Below the pieces are notes generated by a model. It worked only from the letters and a program-made list of their open reading frames with translations, was not told where the DNA came from and ran no database searches. From NCBI GenBank assembly GCA_015680685.1, contig MNCI01023945.1:1010844-1074843 (forward strand): a DNA stretch of 64,000 bases. The letters run 5' to 3'. Shown here piece by piece: positions 1-11,180 of the stretch (the first letter of the stretch is position 1; the number at the start of each line of letters is the position of its first letter). This DNA comes from Gnetum montanum. Lineage: Eukaryota > Streptophyta > Gnetopsida > Gnetales > Gnetaceae. Position numbers and translations under genes: made by a program.

Positions 1-398
1 ATCTGTGCTTGGTAATCCCAGTAGTAGTCATGCATGAGGTCCAAGATGTGTACGGATGATTAAGGAATAGATGCTCATTACACTTAGGCTAGTTTGGATT
101 CTCTCTCCCTATCTCCTCTTAGTATAGCTCTCTCTCTCCCTTTTCCCTCCTAGCTTAGCTAAGATTATTTTCCATTGCCTTCAGGATTAGCATTAGTTTA
201 GGAACACATCATACACCTCACTCTGGACTAAACCATACATGACAAAGCATATACTAGTCCAAGTTGGAAGATAGCAAACTGCGATCAATGAGTAACTATC
301 AAGATACCACAACTAGCCCGTCTACAGAGTTTGGCCGAATCATGCATGAAACGCTCGTATTCGTATGGTTGAGTGTAGGGGTACCTCGCCACTCATCA
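1..398 (+). repeat. 5' LTR of element A (3' part only)
   Basis: Direct repeat of 7939-8335. It ends in CTCATCA immediately before the primer site. The upstream half, with the promoter, lies outside the window. Confidence 0.92.
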
Positions 399-399
399 T

Positions 400-417
400 T
401 GACGCTATTGCCGAGGA
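400..417 (+). other. Primer binding site, element A (tRNA-Asp type)
   Basis: TGACGCTATTGCCGAGGA begins two bases after the LTR end. It is a decayed form of the 18-base complement of the plant tRNA-Asp 3' end (TGGCGCCGTTGCCGGGGA), differing at four positions. The copies in B and C are closer to the consensus. Confidence 0.8.
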
Positions 418-533
418 CAGTGCTAGTTATTTAGATTAGTTACATCATACAAGATCGTTGTAACAAAGTATTCACGATACATCTTTTAGAAAAGAAATTA
501 ATTTCAATTAATTCACATACAAATTCACACATA

Positions 534-2531
534 ATGTCTCTCTCAGAAGACTATGATAACACAACAACTAGTAAGGCAATTCATTGGAGAACCAATGAAT
601 TATATGATGATGAAGATGAAGTTTGGAGTACCCAATCTGATGTAGGGCTTTCCTATAAACATAAATGAAGACAAAATCATCCCAACTCATGAATGCATAA
701 CCTACCCAGTGACAATGAACCCCTACTAGCCACTACAAGCCTAATGCAAATACAAGAGGTTGTTCAAATATCCTGCAAGCATCGTAAGGAAAGCCGTTTA
801 CCCAAGCTTGACTTAAAAAACTTTCCTAAGTTTTCAGGAGGCTATGATTTAGATTTGCAACAACATTTACAAGCCTTCTACGATGCCTGTGCATGGAACA
901 ACATTGATAATGGATGGCAAAAACTTAAGCTCTTTCCTATGACACTCATTGGCCACGCAAAAGTATGGTAAAGGTCTTTAAAACCAAAATCAATCCAACG
1001 TTGGCCAAAAATGGAAGAACTCTTCAATGAAAGATATCAAACTTATACAAGAGTGTCAGCCTTGAGGAGACAAATCCAAGAGTGGAAACAAGCACAACAT
1101 GAACCATTGGACGTGGCCTTAGAAAGATGTTATGCATTATTAAACAACTGCCCAGGCCATGAGTTCTCTAAGGAAAGGCTAATGTACCACATCATAGATG
1201 GGCTTTGTAATGAAACAAGGGAGACCCTAGGGATGTATGCCCAAGGTCAACTATATGAGCTACAAACCCATCAATTCCAAGAGCTTATCAACTAGGTAGC
1301 AAAAGAAGAAGGAGAAATGGCTAAGTGGGAGAATGTTGAAAAACCTCAATAGGCTGAAAATCTTAAATCAACAAGGGCTCATAATAATGAAGAGGGGAAA
1401 TCAACTCACCCCAAGGAGGTGGAACCATCTTTGCCAACACTATAATCATTAGATGAAATTGAGGCAAAGATTAATAAGATGATGGAATGGATGCATAAAA
1501 AATGTGGAGAATATGCCAAAATTATTGGAGGTAGAGTTATGACAAACCAAGAAACAAGACAAAACATCTTTAGACAATCAGAGAGAAGCATAGAAGAGAA
1601 TAAGAACTTAACTACCAATCCTACATATCAATGTAACATTTTCCTGTATGATCACCCCAAGGGCCAATGTCCAATCTTATCACATTTACAGGAGCATTGT
1701 GGAAGAGTGTTACATCTAGAGTTCATATAAGGATACCATGTTTAATCACAGTGGCAATAATCCCAATCATGGGGGAGGCCACCACCAAACTAGTTATACC
1801 CTTCATACCATCCAAACCTAAGTGCTTATCAAGTCCAACATCTGGTTTCCCCAACCAGGTCAACATCCTCTATCTCATCACATTATTATTATTCTCCTCA
1901 ATACCATCAACCCATATCCTTTCCAACACAACCACCACCTTGGATACCTTACGCTCCTTCTTAATTTCAAAATTCTCATCTTTCACCTCCTTCTACATTG
2001 CCACCAAGTGTTCCAGAAGGGTTTGCACCACAGTAGCAACCCACGAATATTACTTATGCTTCTGTTGACAACAACAGTGGAAACTCTCCTCAACATTGAA
2101 GACACCCCTTCTTTAGACGTGACTGTAAGAAGGGATAGCACACTTCTAAGCCCACTACACCTTCCAACTCAACACAAGTCCAACACTATGGTGCAGCTCC
2201 CTCCTCAAACCCAACACCTCATGTTACTTTCTCTGGGCCATCAACAAATACTCCAACAAACATATGGCCCAATGAATATAGCCACCGAGGGAGACAGATA
2301 AATCCTTGCATACCATCATATAGTCAAGGGTGCCATAGTGGGTCAGCCACTCATCAATTAACTACACCCTATAACCTGCCCCACTATGCCAACTATAATC
2401 AAGTTTGTGAACCCCAATGGGGTAAGTATGACCAAGTCCCAATATTTCCTACACGCAAGGGTCCCAATTCTTCATTTATTAATCCTAGCCATGCTCAACC
2501 ATTTAGTTATGGGGGATACCCCCCATTCTAA
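534..2531 (+). pseudogene. gag of element A, broken by stops
   Basis: From ATG 534 to TAA 2529-2531 a single frame runs with no net shift (666 codons) but with about a dozen stops. Residues about 85-255 form a gypsy retrotransposon Gag domain (LPKLDLKNFPKFSGG, the WQKLKLFPMTLIGHAKVW block, ELFNERYQTY, GLCNETRETLG). A decayed zinc knuckle lies near 1630-1670; its second cysteine is Phe here and intact in B. The last 200 or so residues are rich in Pro, Gln, Tyr, Ser and His and end SYGGYPPF. Gag would form the particle that packages the RNA. The stops at 1293, 1350 and 1443 also occur at the same codons in element B. Confidence 0.88.
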
Positions 2532-4442
2532 TGACAAGCGAGATTAATAAATATTTTTTATTTTCTTTAATTTTGAAATTTTTTTTTTCAATTTTTCACT
2601 TTTCAACTTATTGTTTTATCTTTTTGTCTTTTTGTCTTTTTATGAGTAATCTCATCTACGAATAAAACACTCATCTAGCTCGTTGGTTGAGGTGTTGTTC
2701 TATGCTATCAAGTCTTAGGTGATTAATTATTTGGATAGTAGGCCCACAACATTCACTCCCCCATTCTATTAATAAGAGGTTCCACTCTAGGTACAATGAT
2801 ATTCCTAGTCATTAAACTTAAAGTAATTTTGTGCTCATTATGCCCAAAGTGAAGAATGATGGACCAAGAAGGAATGGCCACGGTGTGACATCAAGGGGAC
2901 TTGTGGATTCTCTTTGGTGGTATTTGTAGGAGTTATCATGCAGCTTGGTTGTACTAAGATCCTTGTAGATATAACGAAAAATGGAAGTAAGAGTAATCAA
3001 AAGGCACTTAACCGGAAAAAAATAATAATGCTATTCCAAGGGGTCCCATTGGAAAGACATGTACCCATGCCAGAAGGTAGGAGGCTTCTCTGGATAAAGC
3101 AATACTTCATCAAAAATAAAAATAAAAACAAACAATGAGTGCCACAATGTAAAATCACTCCTCCCTTGAACGAAACACCAAGTGATTGTACGCCTTGCTT
3201 TCATGGTGCTCTTATGGTGGTCCATCATTGGATGAAGCAATGCAATGTCATTGATTAGAGGAATGGACTTAGTCTTGATCTTGGAGTGATGGGCAAATGA
3301 CATACTAATCATGTCGTACATGATGGATTCATTGTACCCTGAGTCCGTTACCTCATGTCCCGATCTCTACAATCCCTTGTACAATTCACCTCACCTTGCT
3401 ATTTGTGTAATTGTGACTTGTGACTTGGGTAGCATGGAATTCATCCCTCATCGCGATGATATCTACATGTGTGTGTTTTGTGGAACTAGTGTGGATTACA
3501 TTTAACCCTTCTAGTGCCTACGGACATTGTAAGGTGTGGTTATGCAAGGGCATTATAGGTTGGAACCTTCTTTGGGGAGGGCCCACTTGCGTAACCCTTG
3601 TAATTTGCACTTATAACACATCTCCCACACATCATCTTATACCCTCTAAGTATTACCAATGTTCTTCTTTTCCTTATCATCCTTCCAGTTCAAACATTCC
3701 TATGAGCTAACACATGTCCTTTTCCCCCTACTCCATGATTTTCATTGTCAGATATTACACCATTACACTCTTTGTGCCTTTAGAACTAGTTTGTATTACC
3801 CTGGACCCCTTTACATTAACCTACACGTCCTCAGTTTATACCTTGAAGTTTCAAAAAATTTTAAAAATTTCGTAAATTTTTCAAGTGCCCTATTTTCGAT
3901 AGGACGCGATATCAGTTCCCTGCTAGTGGGTACACGATATCACATCCTTAAAAATATATATATATGGACCACCCCCTGCACATGTCAACATCATTTGTAA
4001 CTATTCACGTAGGGGAAGTTTTTCAAATTTTCTTCTACGACTTGCGATTGTGCATCTCTTGCTTCGATAACCATAACTCGCTTGCTGGTGCTCCGATTTT
4101 CATTCCCTATGAACTCGTGGGGGAGGGGTACATGCTAAATTGCGTATAAATTTTTTAAAATTTATCATCACCTAAAGGACACTATCAAGGTTAATTAGTT
4201 ATTAAAAATAATAATAAACAGGTGCCAAAAACAATTACATCTCCTTATTTATATCGGGAAACCAAACTCTAAAACCACCTAAGCAAAGTGGACCAAATAT
4301 TAAAATATTTTGGGGACATTTCCATAAAAATTCCTAACTTTAAAATCACACGAAATTAGAACAAACTCATTAAGGCAAGAAGTAAGGTATAACTTAACTT
4401 TGATAAGCAACCTTACTAATGATTGGCCCCATGTGATTGCAG
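2532..4442 (+). other. Non-coding spacer between gag and ORF2, element A
   Basis: No coding frame is recognised. Blocks of this spacer are clearly conserved in B (30698-32683) and more weakly in C (48660-50153 plus 56544-57358), for example the AATAAGAGGTT block near 2770. It contains the internal promoter-like module (3908-3966) and a likely leader intron with GT at 4190-4191 and AG at 4441-4442, directly before the ORF2 ATG. The short open frames here are not conserved. Confidence 0.7.
3908..3966 (+). promoter_or_regulatory. Internal promoter-like module, element A
   Basis: GATATC at 3908 and 3936 lie 28 bp (2 x 14) apart with a decayed unit between them at 3922. An A/T-rich TATA-like run (AAAAATATATATATAT) follows about 10 bp later. 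The same arrangement occurs in the 3' LTR of this element (7465-7557) and in the spacer of B. It sits about 480 bp upstream of the ORF2 start codon. Confidence 0.6.
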
Positions 4443-7245
4443 ATGGTCCCAAAGCGTGGACAACAAGAAGGTCCCTCTCAAGGTGTGTTTAAGCAACCCA
4501 AGATAGGTAAAGGACAGGTGTCTACCGAAAAATACACAAAGCAAGAGGAGCAATCGTTCAGTATCCATCAAGAAGGCCTTGCCACTGTATAATCGGGATA
4601 GGCAGAAGGAGGAGCTACTATAGCACCTGAACCAGGACAACGTCTCAGGTTGCCCCTAAAATGTGTCCAGGCCATCCATGAAAGGTCCACATCAGCTGCA
4701 GTGATCGTGGAATTGAACTTTAGACCTTTCATGGAATTCACTCCTGAGGCCGTTAGGGACCACCTCAAAGGGTCCCCATTATGGCCTATCCTCTCCGAAA
4801 GCGGTGCCTGGTACTTAGGAGAAATGTATCAATTCTAGCACAATAAAGAAGAAGACACCACAGTTGACATTTGTGGTGTGTCTGTTGATTTTTCCATCAA
4901 AGCCATTCATTTCGGAAGTGTTAAATCTTCCAAACACAAGGCCAAAGGTTGCTCGTCTATCTACTCACTCTGATGCTGATGCGCGATGAGTTTGGTTAGA
5001 TAGGGTATACGGTAAGGAAGATAGGGCCTATGGAGAGTTGACGTTGGAAGAGAAGATATACTTTAAAATTGGAACTTATCACATCTTTCCCACAAAAGGA
5101 TTAAATAGAATTTCAACATATGCGGCAAGAGGAAGTGCGATATTGATGGGAAAGGTTAATGCTAACCTACCTCATCTATATTTCATGGAGATCTTAAGGT
5201 AGTTTGAAGAACACAAGATAAGGAAGTTTACGTTGCCTTCCCTTGTCTCATTAGGAAGCTATGCAAGCATGCTGGTATTCGAGGATACACCAATGACATC
5301 CTCAGAAGAGCCCAAAATGCTTCCAACACTGAACTGTTGAAGCCACCAGCTGCAAGGAAAAGTGCTAGTGAGACATTGGGGCCAAAACAAGAGCAAGAAT
5401 AGACAGTGGGGCCCACTGCAACTCAACTTGTAGGGTCCATCCAACTTCCAAGTACGGGACCCAGTCAACAACAAGAAGCAAGGCCTAGCATGAGCCAATG
5501 AGATCAACCACGCCACCACCATAGGATTACCAATCGTCGATGAGCCATCTTAGGGCCATCATTGAGATGGTCAGTTGGTGAAGTCGTGATGATGCAAATC
5601 TCTTTCGCGTCATTGACAATACCATATGGTCCACTGTCTCTATAGATCATGCACGGGGCGAGGCCTGTCCATTCAGATAGGAGGAGGGGAGACTTATTAG
5701 TTGCAATAGATTTTAGGAAACACTGCATCCTTTCAGGTGCAATTGGAAACTGATGAAGGGGCCACAGTGGTGGTCATGCAGCACCAGGATGTAGCAGGAC
5801 CCATAGAGGTGGTTACAGACCACATCAAGGAATCTTTTAACATCCATGTTGTGCCACCAATAGATTTCACAGGAGCATGGGATGCTTAAACTTTGGCCAG
5901 TCCCTCAATGACTCCTGTGGAACATGAGGACGTGCTTGATCAATTTCTGCAAATAGGACAGGTGATGACGTCCTTGTTTGACATCCCACGAGATGTTATG
6001 GTAGCACAATCAGACCTCAACTCCACCAAAGGAAAGTTGGTCATGGTAGAGATAAGGGTTGAGCATGTAGACGCAGAACTAGCAAGACTACAAGAAAGGC
6101 TCATAACCTTGCAAGCCACACAGTGGGGTCCCTCTCAATTCGTTCCTACAGACCAGCTAGATACCTTCAAGACCGAGCAACTCAACACATTTCTCGCGAA
6201 AAATAAAAGGGTGGTAGAGGAAAAAGAGAAGGCCGACTAAGAAGCCTCCAAGGCGCAAGTGCAAACTTACATGCATGCCAACGCACTTAAGGCCTTACAA
6301 GAAGAAATTAAATAGCTTGTTGTTGACAATCTTCTGTTGACTTCTGTGGAGAAACAAAAGAAAGTTCTTGAAGAAAATTTCCAGTGATTGTGAGAACAGC
6401 TGATCAGGGTCAATCAAGACATGAACTATTTGACCAAAAAACATTGAACCCTCTCAATGGAGGAGGTATGTGCCATCCATCAGAAGATGGCCATTGAAAT
6501 AAGCGCATGGAAAAACAAGGTCAAGCAGCACGAAAAATTAAAGGAGCATTTCTGAGACTAGGTGGGAATGTACAAGCAAATCATTGAGAAGGAGATCCAT
6601 ATGGCCAAGGCCCACCTCAATGCTTTCAGTGCTCAACACACTGATTGGCGGGCCATATTGGACACATATGCATTTGCCCACCAGGCAGAACTTAAAAGTC
6701 GGGACCTGCAGATTCAGGATCTCATAGAGTACATGGAGTTGGCAAATCTATGGTATGCCAATCTAGCCATGTTGACAGCAGGGAGCCCAAGGATAAAGCT
6801 CGAGAGGCAGGTAGCTACCACCTACACCAAATATGAAGTAGAATTTGTAGAACACAAGAAAACATTGCAAAAGCTAAAAGTTGCAAATTTTGAATTGGAG
6901 GCGGTTAACGCAAGCTACCAAGGACAAAAAGATGTCGCAACAGACTTGGCTTGACAGCTTACAGATTTTCAAGAGTATAGGGACAAAGCTAGAGCCTACG
7001 AGGAGGAATGACGGTTGTTTACAGCATGGTACATCAAAGAAAACAAAAATTTTTCACAACTACCATGCCCATGGGAGGTGCTGACTCCATCAAACATTAG
7101 AGCATCAGCATGGACAGCACAGGATCCCCAAACTAAAGAGGAACAGCTTCGGGCACTACTTCAATGTCATCAAATCCCAAAACCCGGAGCACAAGACAAG
7201 GGGAAGCAACCCATGGAGGAGCCACCGCCAACAAGAATCACATGA
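4443..7245 (+). pseudogene. ORF2 of element A: plant-transposon-like module plus coiled coil
   Basis: Starts at ATG 4443 (MVPKRG), just after a splice-acceptor-like TTGCAG, and ends at TGA 7243-7245. It is about 930 codons, with several stops and at least one frameshift. The N-terminal module (about 4640-5400) has CVQAIHER, FRPFMEFTPEAVRDHL, SPLWPILSESG, YLGEMYQF and ICGVSVDFSIKAI, then remnants of a GSAILMGKVNANLPHLY block. This pattern resembles the 'putative plant transposon protein' domain seen in plant retroelement ORFs. Residues from about 5890 to 6960 are a long Leu/Glu/Lys/Gln-rich coiled coil. The C-terminal part ends KGKQPMEEPPPTRIT. No transmembrane segment is seen, so it does not look env-like. 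Function is unknown. Confidence 0.75.
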
Positions 7246-7427
7246 GTTCCACCCAATTTTGTAATTTTGTGATTTTTGCATTTTTCATGTTGTGTCCCAA
7301 TTTTGTTCTATTGAGTTCTCAACTGTGGCATGAATAAATTCCTTGTCAATTAATAATCGCATACCTATCCATTGTGTAATCAATGGGGCTTATTCTCATT
7401 TTGACTCAAGGATGAGTTTTCATTCAG

Positions 7428-7438
7428 TCGTGGGGCTA
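7428..7438 (+). other. Polypurine-like tract before 3' LTR, element A
   Basis: GTCGTGGGGCTA precedes the TGATGAATCATG start of the 3' LTR. The matching position in C reads TCGATGGGGTA. It is short and only partly purine, so the assignment rests on position. Confidence 0.5.
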
Positions 7439-8335
7439 TGATGAATCATGATTCATCTGGTTGTGATATCGGACCCACGATATCGGGTACATGATATCGC
7501 ACCCAACAACAATATCAGATACATGATATCACGACTCTTGCGTAAGCCTATACATACACATGTAGGCACACGAGAGGAGGAAGTCTGAAGAAGTCTTTGA
7601 AGTTTAGAATTAGTTAGTTTTAGAAGTTTAGTTTATCTCTCTTTCCCTCTCAACCCTTTCTCTCAGTGCATGCCCACAATGTGATGATTGTAATTGTATG
7701 GCATCCTTTATTCGAGTGTGACGTACTTGGACACATACATGACCAGAAATAAAGATCAAGATTACTTCATCATTGCAGCATTTACTTAGTTTAATTATAT
7801 AATTATTTAATTGTTATTTTTGTTTATTACTTTCATAGTTAATATCTCTTCACCCTAAACTCCTTAAACGCGAAATGAGTACGACTTAATCACGAGCATT
7901 TAAGTGTGACTACTTGGTAACCCAGTAGCGAACCTAGGATCTGCGCTTGGTAACCCAGTAGTAGTCGTGCATGAGGTCCAAGATGTGTACGAATGATTAA
8001 GGAATGGATGCTCATCACACTTAGGCTAGTTTGGATTCTCTCTCCCTATCTCCTCTTAGTATAGCTCTCTCTCTCCCTTTTCCTGCCTAGCTTAGCTAAG
8101 ATTATTTTCCATCGCCTCCAGGAGTAGCATTAGTTTAGGAACACATCATAAACCTCACTCTAGACTAAACCATACGTGACAAAGCATATACTAGTCCAGG
8201 TGGGAAGATAGTGAACTACGATCAACGAGTAACTATCTAGATACCACAACTAGCCTGTCTGCGGAGTTCGACCGGATCATGCGTGAAACACTCATATTCA
8301 TATGGTTGAGTGTAGGGGTACCTCGCCACTCATCA
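7439..8335 (+). repeat. 3' LTR of element A (897 bp)
   Basis: Begins TGATGAATCATG and ends CTCATCA (TG...CA). The B LTR starts with the same TGATGAATCATG. It holds the promoter module near its start, a T/C-rich stretch (8038-8085) and the conserved end GGGGTACCTCGCCACTCATCA. The flank to the right starts TCTATG; the left target-site copy is outside the window. Confidence 0.93.
7465..7557 (+). promoter_or_regulatory. LTR promoter module with 14-bp GATATC units, element A
   Basis: GATATC (or AATATC) begins at 7465, 7479, 7493, 7511 and 7525: steps of 14, 14, 18 and 14 bp. A TATA-like CCTATACATA is at 7548-7557. GATATC is a self-complementary hexamer, so each unit could bind a dimeric factor. 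Confidence 0.65.
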
Positions 8336-10480
8336 TCTATGCCCCTTCATATTATGATCATTGACTTATTAAAGATTATATTAATTTGAAGACTATTTAT
8401 AGCTATGAGTTAGTCACTTGACATCTAATTCATGAAAATGTTCTTTTAAGATTGAAAAAGAAAAAGTTTACAAGAACAAAACCCTTGAAGTCCTTTAATC
8501 TAACTGCAAATTGTAGGAAATGTGTTGTGTAGAGCTCTTCTAGATTCAAGTTTAGAAGTTAATCTCATATTAAAAGCTATGTATAAGACCTAGATTTTGT
8601 CACTATTGAAGAAATGCAATATCAAATTAGAGCTCATGGATTAATCTATTGCAAGTCCACTTCAACAACTAGAGGACATGGTAATCACCATTAGTGGATG
8701 ATCATACCCTACAAACTTGTAGTCATTCATGTTAAGGAAAATAAAGGATAATTGAAAATTATCCTAAAAAGAAAATTGTTTAGCATAATTCATGCTAAGA
8801 TAGGAATTCGGGACTTATCCTTACAAAATTCCAAGAAAATGAAGAAGGACCTATACAAAAACAAAGAGTTATGTGCATCGCATACAACAATATAAAGTGC
8901 AATAGTGTGTAAATGGTTTGAACAGTTAAACAGATGAACATCGCAGCATGCAAAACATGTATAAAAGATGTGTGTGGGCAAAAATGCTTATACATTATAG
9001 CCACAAAACTAGGAAAAAAGAATAATCTTGGAATTCCTATATTCTTATAGAATGGTCAATGAATCCCCATGAAAGTGAATGAAATAACTTTCAAAATTCC
9101 CCAACATTACATGGCAAATATCATTTTTGAAAAATATATTGTATTCATAACTTGGTGAATAAAAAATGGCTAAAGTTGAAAGCTTATTATTTAATATTTT
9201 TGTACCATAATCAAGATAAAAGCCATGATTTTGACAAAATGTTAAATATATTCAGTAAGTAAGCTTTGCAATGATAATTACTATGTATTATAAAATTACA
9301 TCCTATAATACATCTAAAAATACACTAACATGTTGTTTGGAGCTAAAAATACATTGACATAATGTTCATTATCTTGGTTACATAAGAATTAAAATTTACA
9401 AAAATACATAGCTTCTCGAATGTCCTTGACATGTTAATATATGATGGATATGGATTTTATGCATAATAAAATATGTTATAAAAATGATAACAATCATCAC
9501 AGTCAAATGTAGTACTATGTGGAAAACTTGATAAAACTGATTCCTCGTGGATGAAATCAGTTGAATTATTTGTAGCCCTGTTGTTAATGATTTTAGCTAG
9601 TATGAATTTTGCCACTACTTACAAAGTTTGAAAATCATATTTGCAAATAAGCTATCTACTACATGAATACTGAGTTTATGAGCCAAATCATTATTAAAGA
9701 GCTAAATATAAGTTCACAAATAAAGATGCTAAAAGAAGTATAAGTACAAACACATTATGCAAAACAATTATTAGTATGTGAGCATAGGTAGAATTATAAT
9801 ATTAACTATTGCTAAAATTTCTTATTTTATATTTTGCATGTTTTTAGAAATCAATTAAGCACTTCAAATCAAGTGATTAAAAATCCTAGTAATTGATCAG
9901 GATGCTAAAACTAGATGATGGGATGAAAATAGAACTTAATTCCCATGTCTAGATAAAAGTTAGACTTTTGTACCAAAGCTAAAAAATTGTAATTTGTTCA
10001 TGATTTTTAAAATAAAATTTTAATTTATGTAGAATTAGCTTCTAAGATCCATACCATTGAATCCAAACTAGCGTTAATTTCTTATTTACATATAAAAATT
10101 AATGTAAATAGAAAATGTAAGATGAAAAAGACATTTACTTCAATGTTTTACATATATATAAGTACTAATAATCCTGATGAATGTCTAGTGAACCTACCAC
10201 CATGAAGTATTAAAACCAAGGTGATTTTTTATATTTTTCAAAATATAGAATAATAAACAATGAACCCCTTGATATCTAAATATTATCCTTTTGGTAAAAA
10301 TTTACCTCTAATATTTTCCTTGCCAATAATAAGAAGATATACAATGGCCAACAATTGAAGAACAATGTAAATCTAACATATGTGTGAAGCCAACTAAATA
10401 ACTCAAAAATTCCTATATAGATGAAATGGAGGAAGTAAGAAAGCAACTTTTCCAAAAAAAAAAAATCAAGAAAAGAACAT
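8336..10480. other. Intergenic DNA, no gene recognised
   Basis: AT-rich, with no frame resembling a known family. The first part (8347-8432) is one arm of an imperfect inverted repeat whose other arm is at 13205-13290. Confidence 0.6.
8347..8432. repeat. Arm 1 of a distant inverted repeat
   Basis: The reverse complement of this stretch matches 13205-13290 at roughly 80% by eye, including ATAAATAGTCTTCAAAT. The arms lie about 4.8 kb apart and enclose the decayed reverse transcriptase. They may be pieces of one older repeat family in opposite orientations. Confidence 0.6.
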
Positions 10481-10499
10481 GGATTGGGGAAAATTAGAG

Positions 10500-11180
10500 A
10501 TTCCTGATAAGCTTGAACCAGAGCCTATAAAACTTAAGACATTACCAGACTCCCTAAAATATGTGGTTCTAAACAATGAAAAAATGGTAATTATCAATGC
10601 TAATCTTAGTCATGAGCAAAAATAAAAATTACTTAAGATAGTAAATAAATAATTGGAAATTTTTATGTGGTCATATGATGAAATTATTGAAATATATCCA
10701 TGTATTTGACAACACCAAATCTATATGGATCCCACAATTAAACCACATCATCAACCTTCATAAATACTAAATCCAAAATTGAAGGAAGTAGTAAAAAACA
10801 AGAGCTTGAGAAGTTTCTTAAAGTAGGATTCTTCTATTCAATTGTAAATTGTAAATGGATGAGTCTACTAGTCATTATTCTAAAGAAAAATGTAAAGTGG
10901 AGGATTTGGATTGATTTTTGGTTGTTGAATGTGGCTACTTTTAACAACTACTTTCCTTGTCATTTGCAGACCAAGTATTGGATAGCATTATAGGACATTA
11001 GTATTATATTTTTCTAGATGGATACACTAGATATAATAAAATTTTTATAGCCCTAGAAGATTAGGAAAAGACCATAGTTACTAGCCCATGAGGAACAATT
11101 GCATATAGAAAAGTGTCATTTGCTTGTTGTAATGCTCCTACAATATTCATAATTGAAGACATATACCAATGAGAAAGGTG
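10500..11180 (+). pseudogene. Decayed Ty3/gypsy reverse transcriptase fragment
   Basis: The conceptual translation has the linker and N-terminal RT blocks of an Athila/Tat-like polyprotein: LKTLPDSLKYVVL, NPKLKEVV (normally followed by KKE..KLL..G.IYPI), a decayed form of WVSP..VVPKK, then FLDGYTRYNK at about 11010-11040, SPWGT-like and YRKVSFACCNAPTIF. The catalytic FLDGY aspartate block is present, but the YVDD/YIDD block is missing because the fragment stops near 11180. Many stops and frameshifts are present. No LTRs can be matched to it. Confidence 0.82.

Larger units (their letters stand above)
1..8335 (+). mobile_element. LTR retrotransposon A (Ty3/gypsy-type, non-autonomous, 5' end outside window)
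   Basis: Layout is partial 5' LTR, primer site, gag, non-coding spacer with a promoter-like module, ORF2, polypurine-like tract and complete 3' LTR. The first 398 bases match 7939-8335 at roughly 92% identity (about 30 differences counted by eye, mostly transitions), so this is one old insertion. No protease, reverse transcriptase, RNase H or integrase motif is seen between gag and the 3' LTR, so it must have depended on another element for copying. The tRNA-Asp-type primer site suggests kinship with the Athila/Tat side of plant gypsy elements. Elements B and C share the same plan. Confidence 0.9.

Noticed and set aside
1667-2301. Two overlapping frames of 133 and 159 codons in A
   Set aside because: Shadows of the Pro/Gln-rich gag tail; the gag frame continues through them with only point stops and reaches the conserved SYGGYPPF end.
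5893-7245. ORF2 of element A as an env-like gene, given its place before the 3' LTR
   Set aside because: No signal peptide or membrane segment; the region is a charged coiled coil in all three copies.
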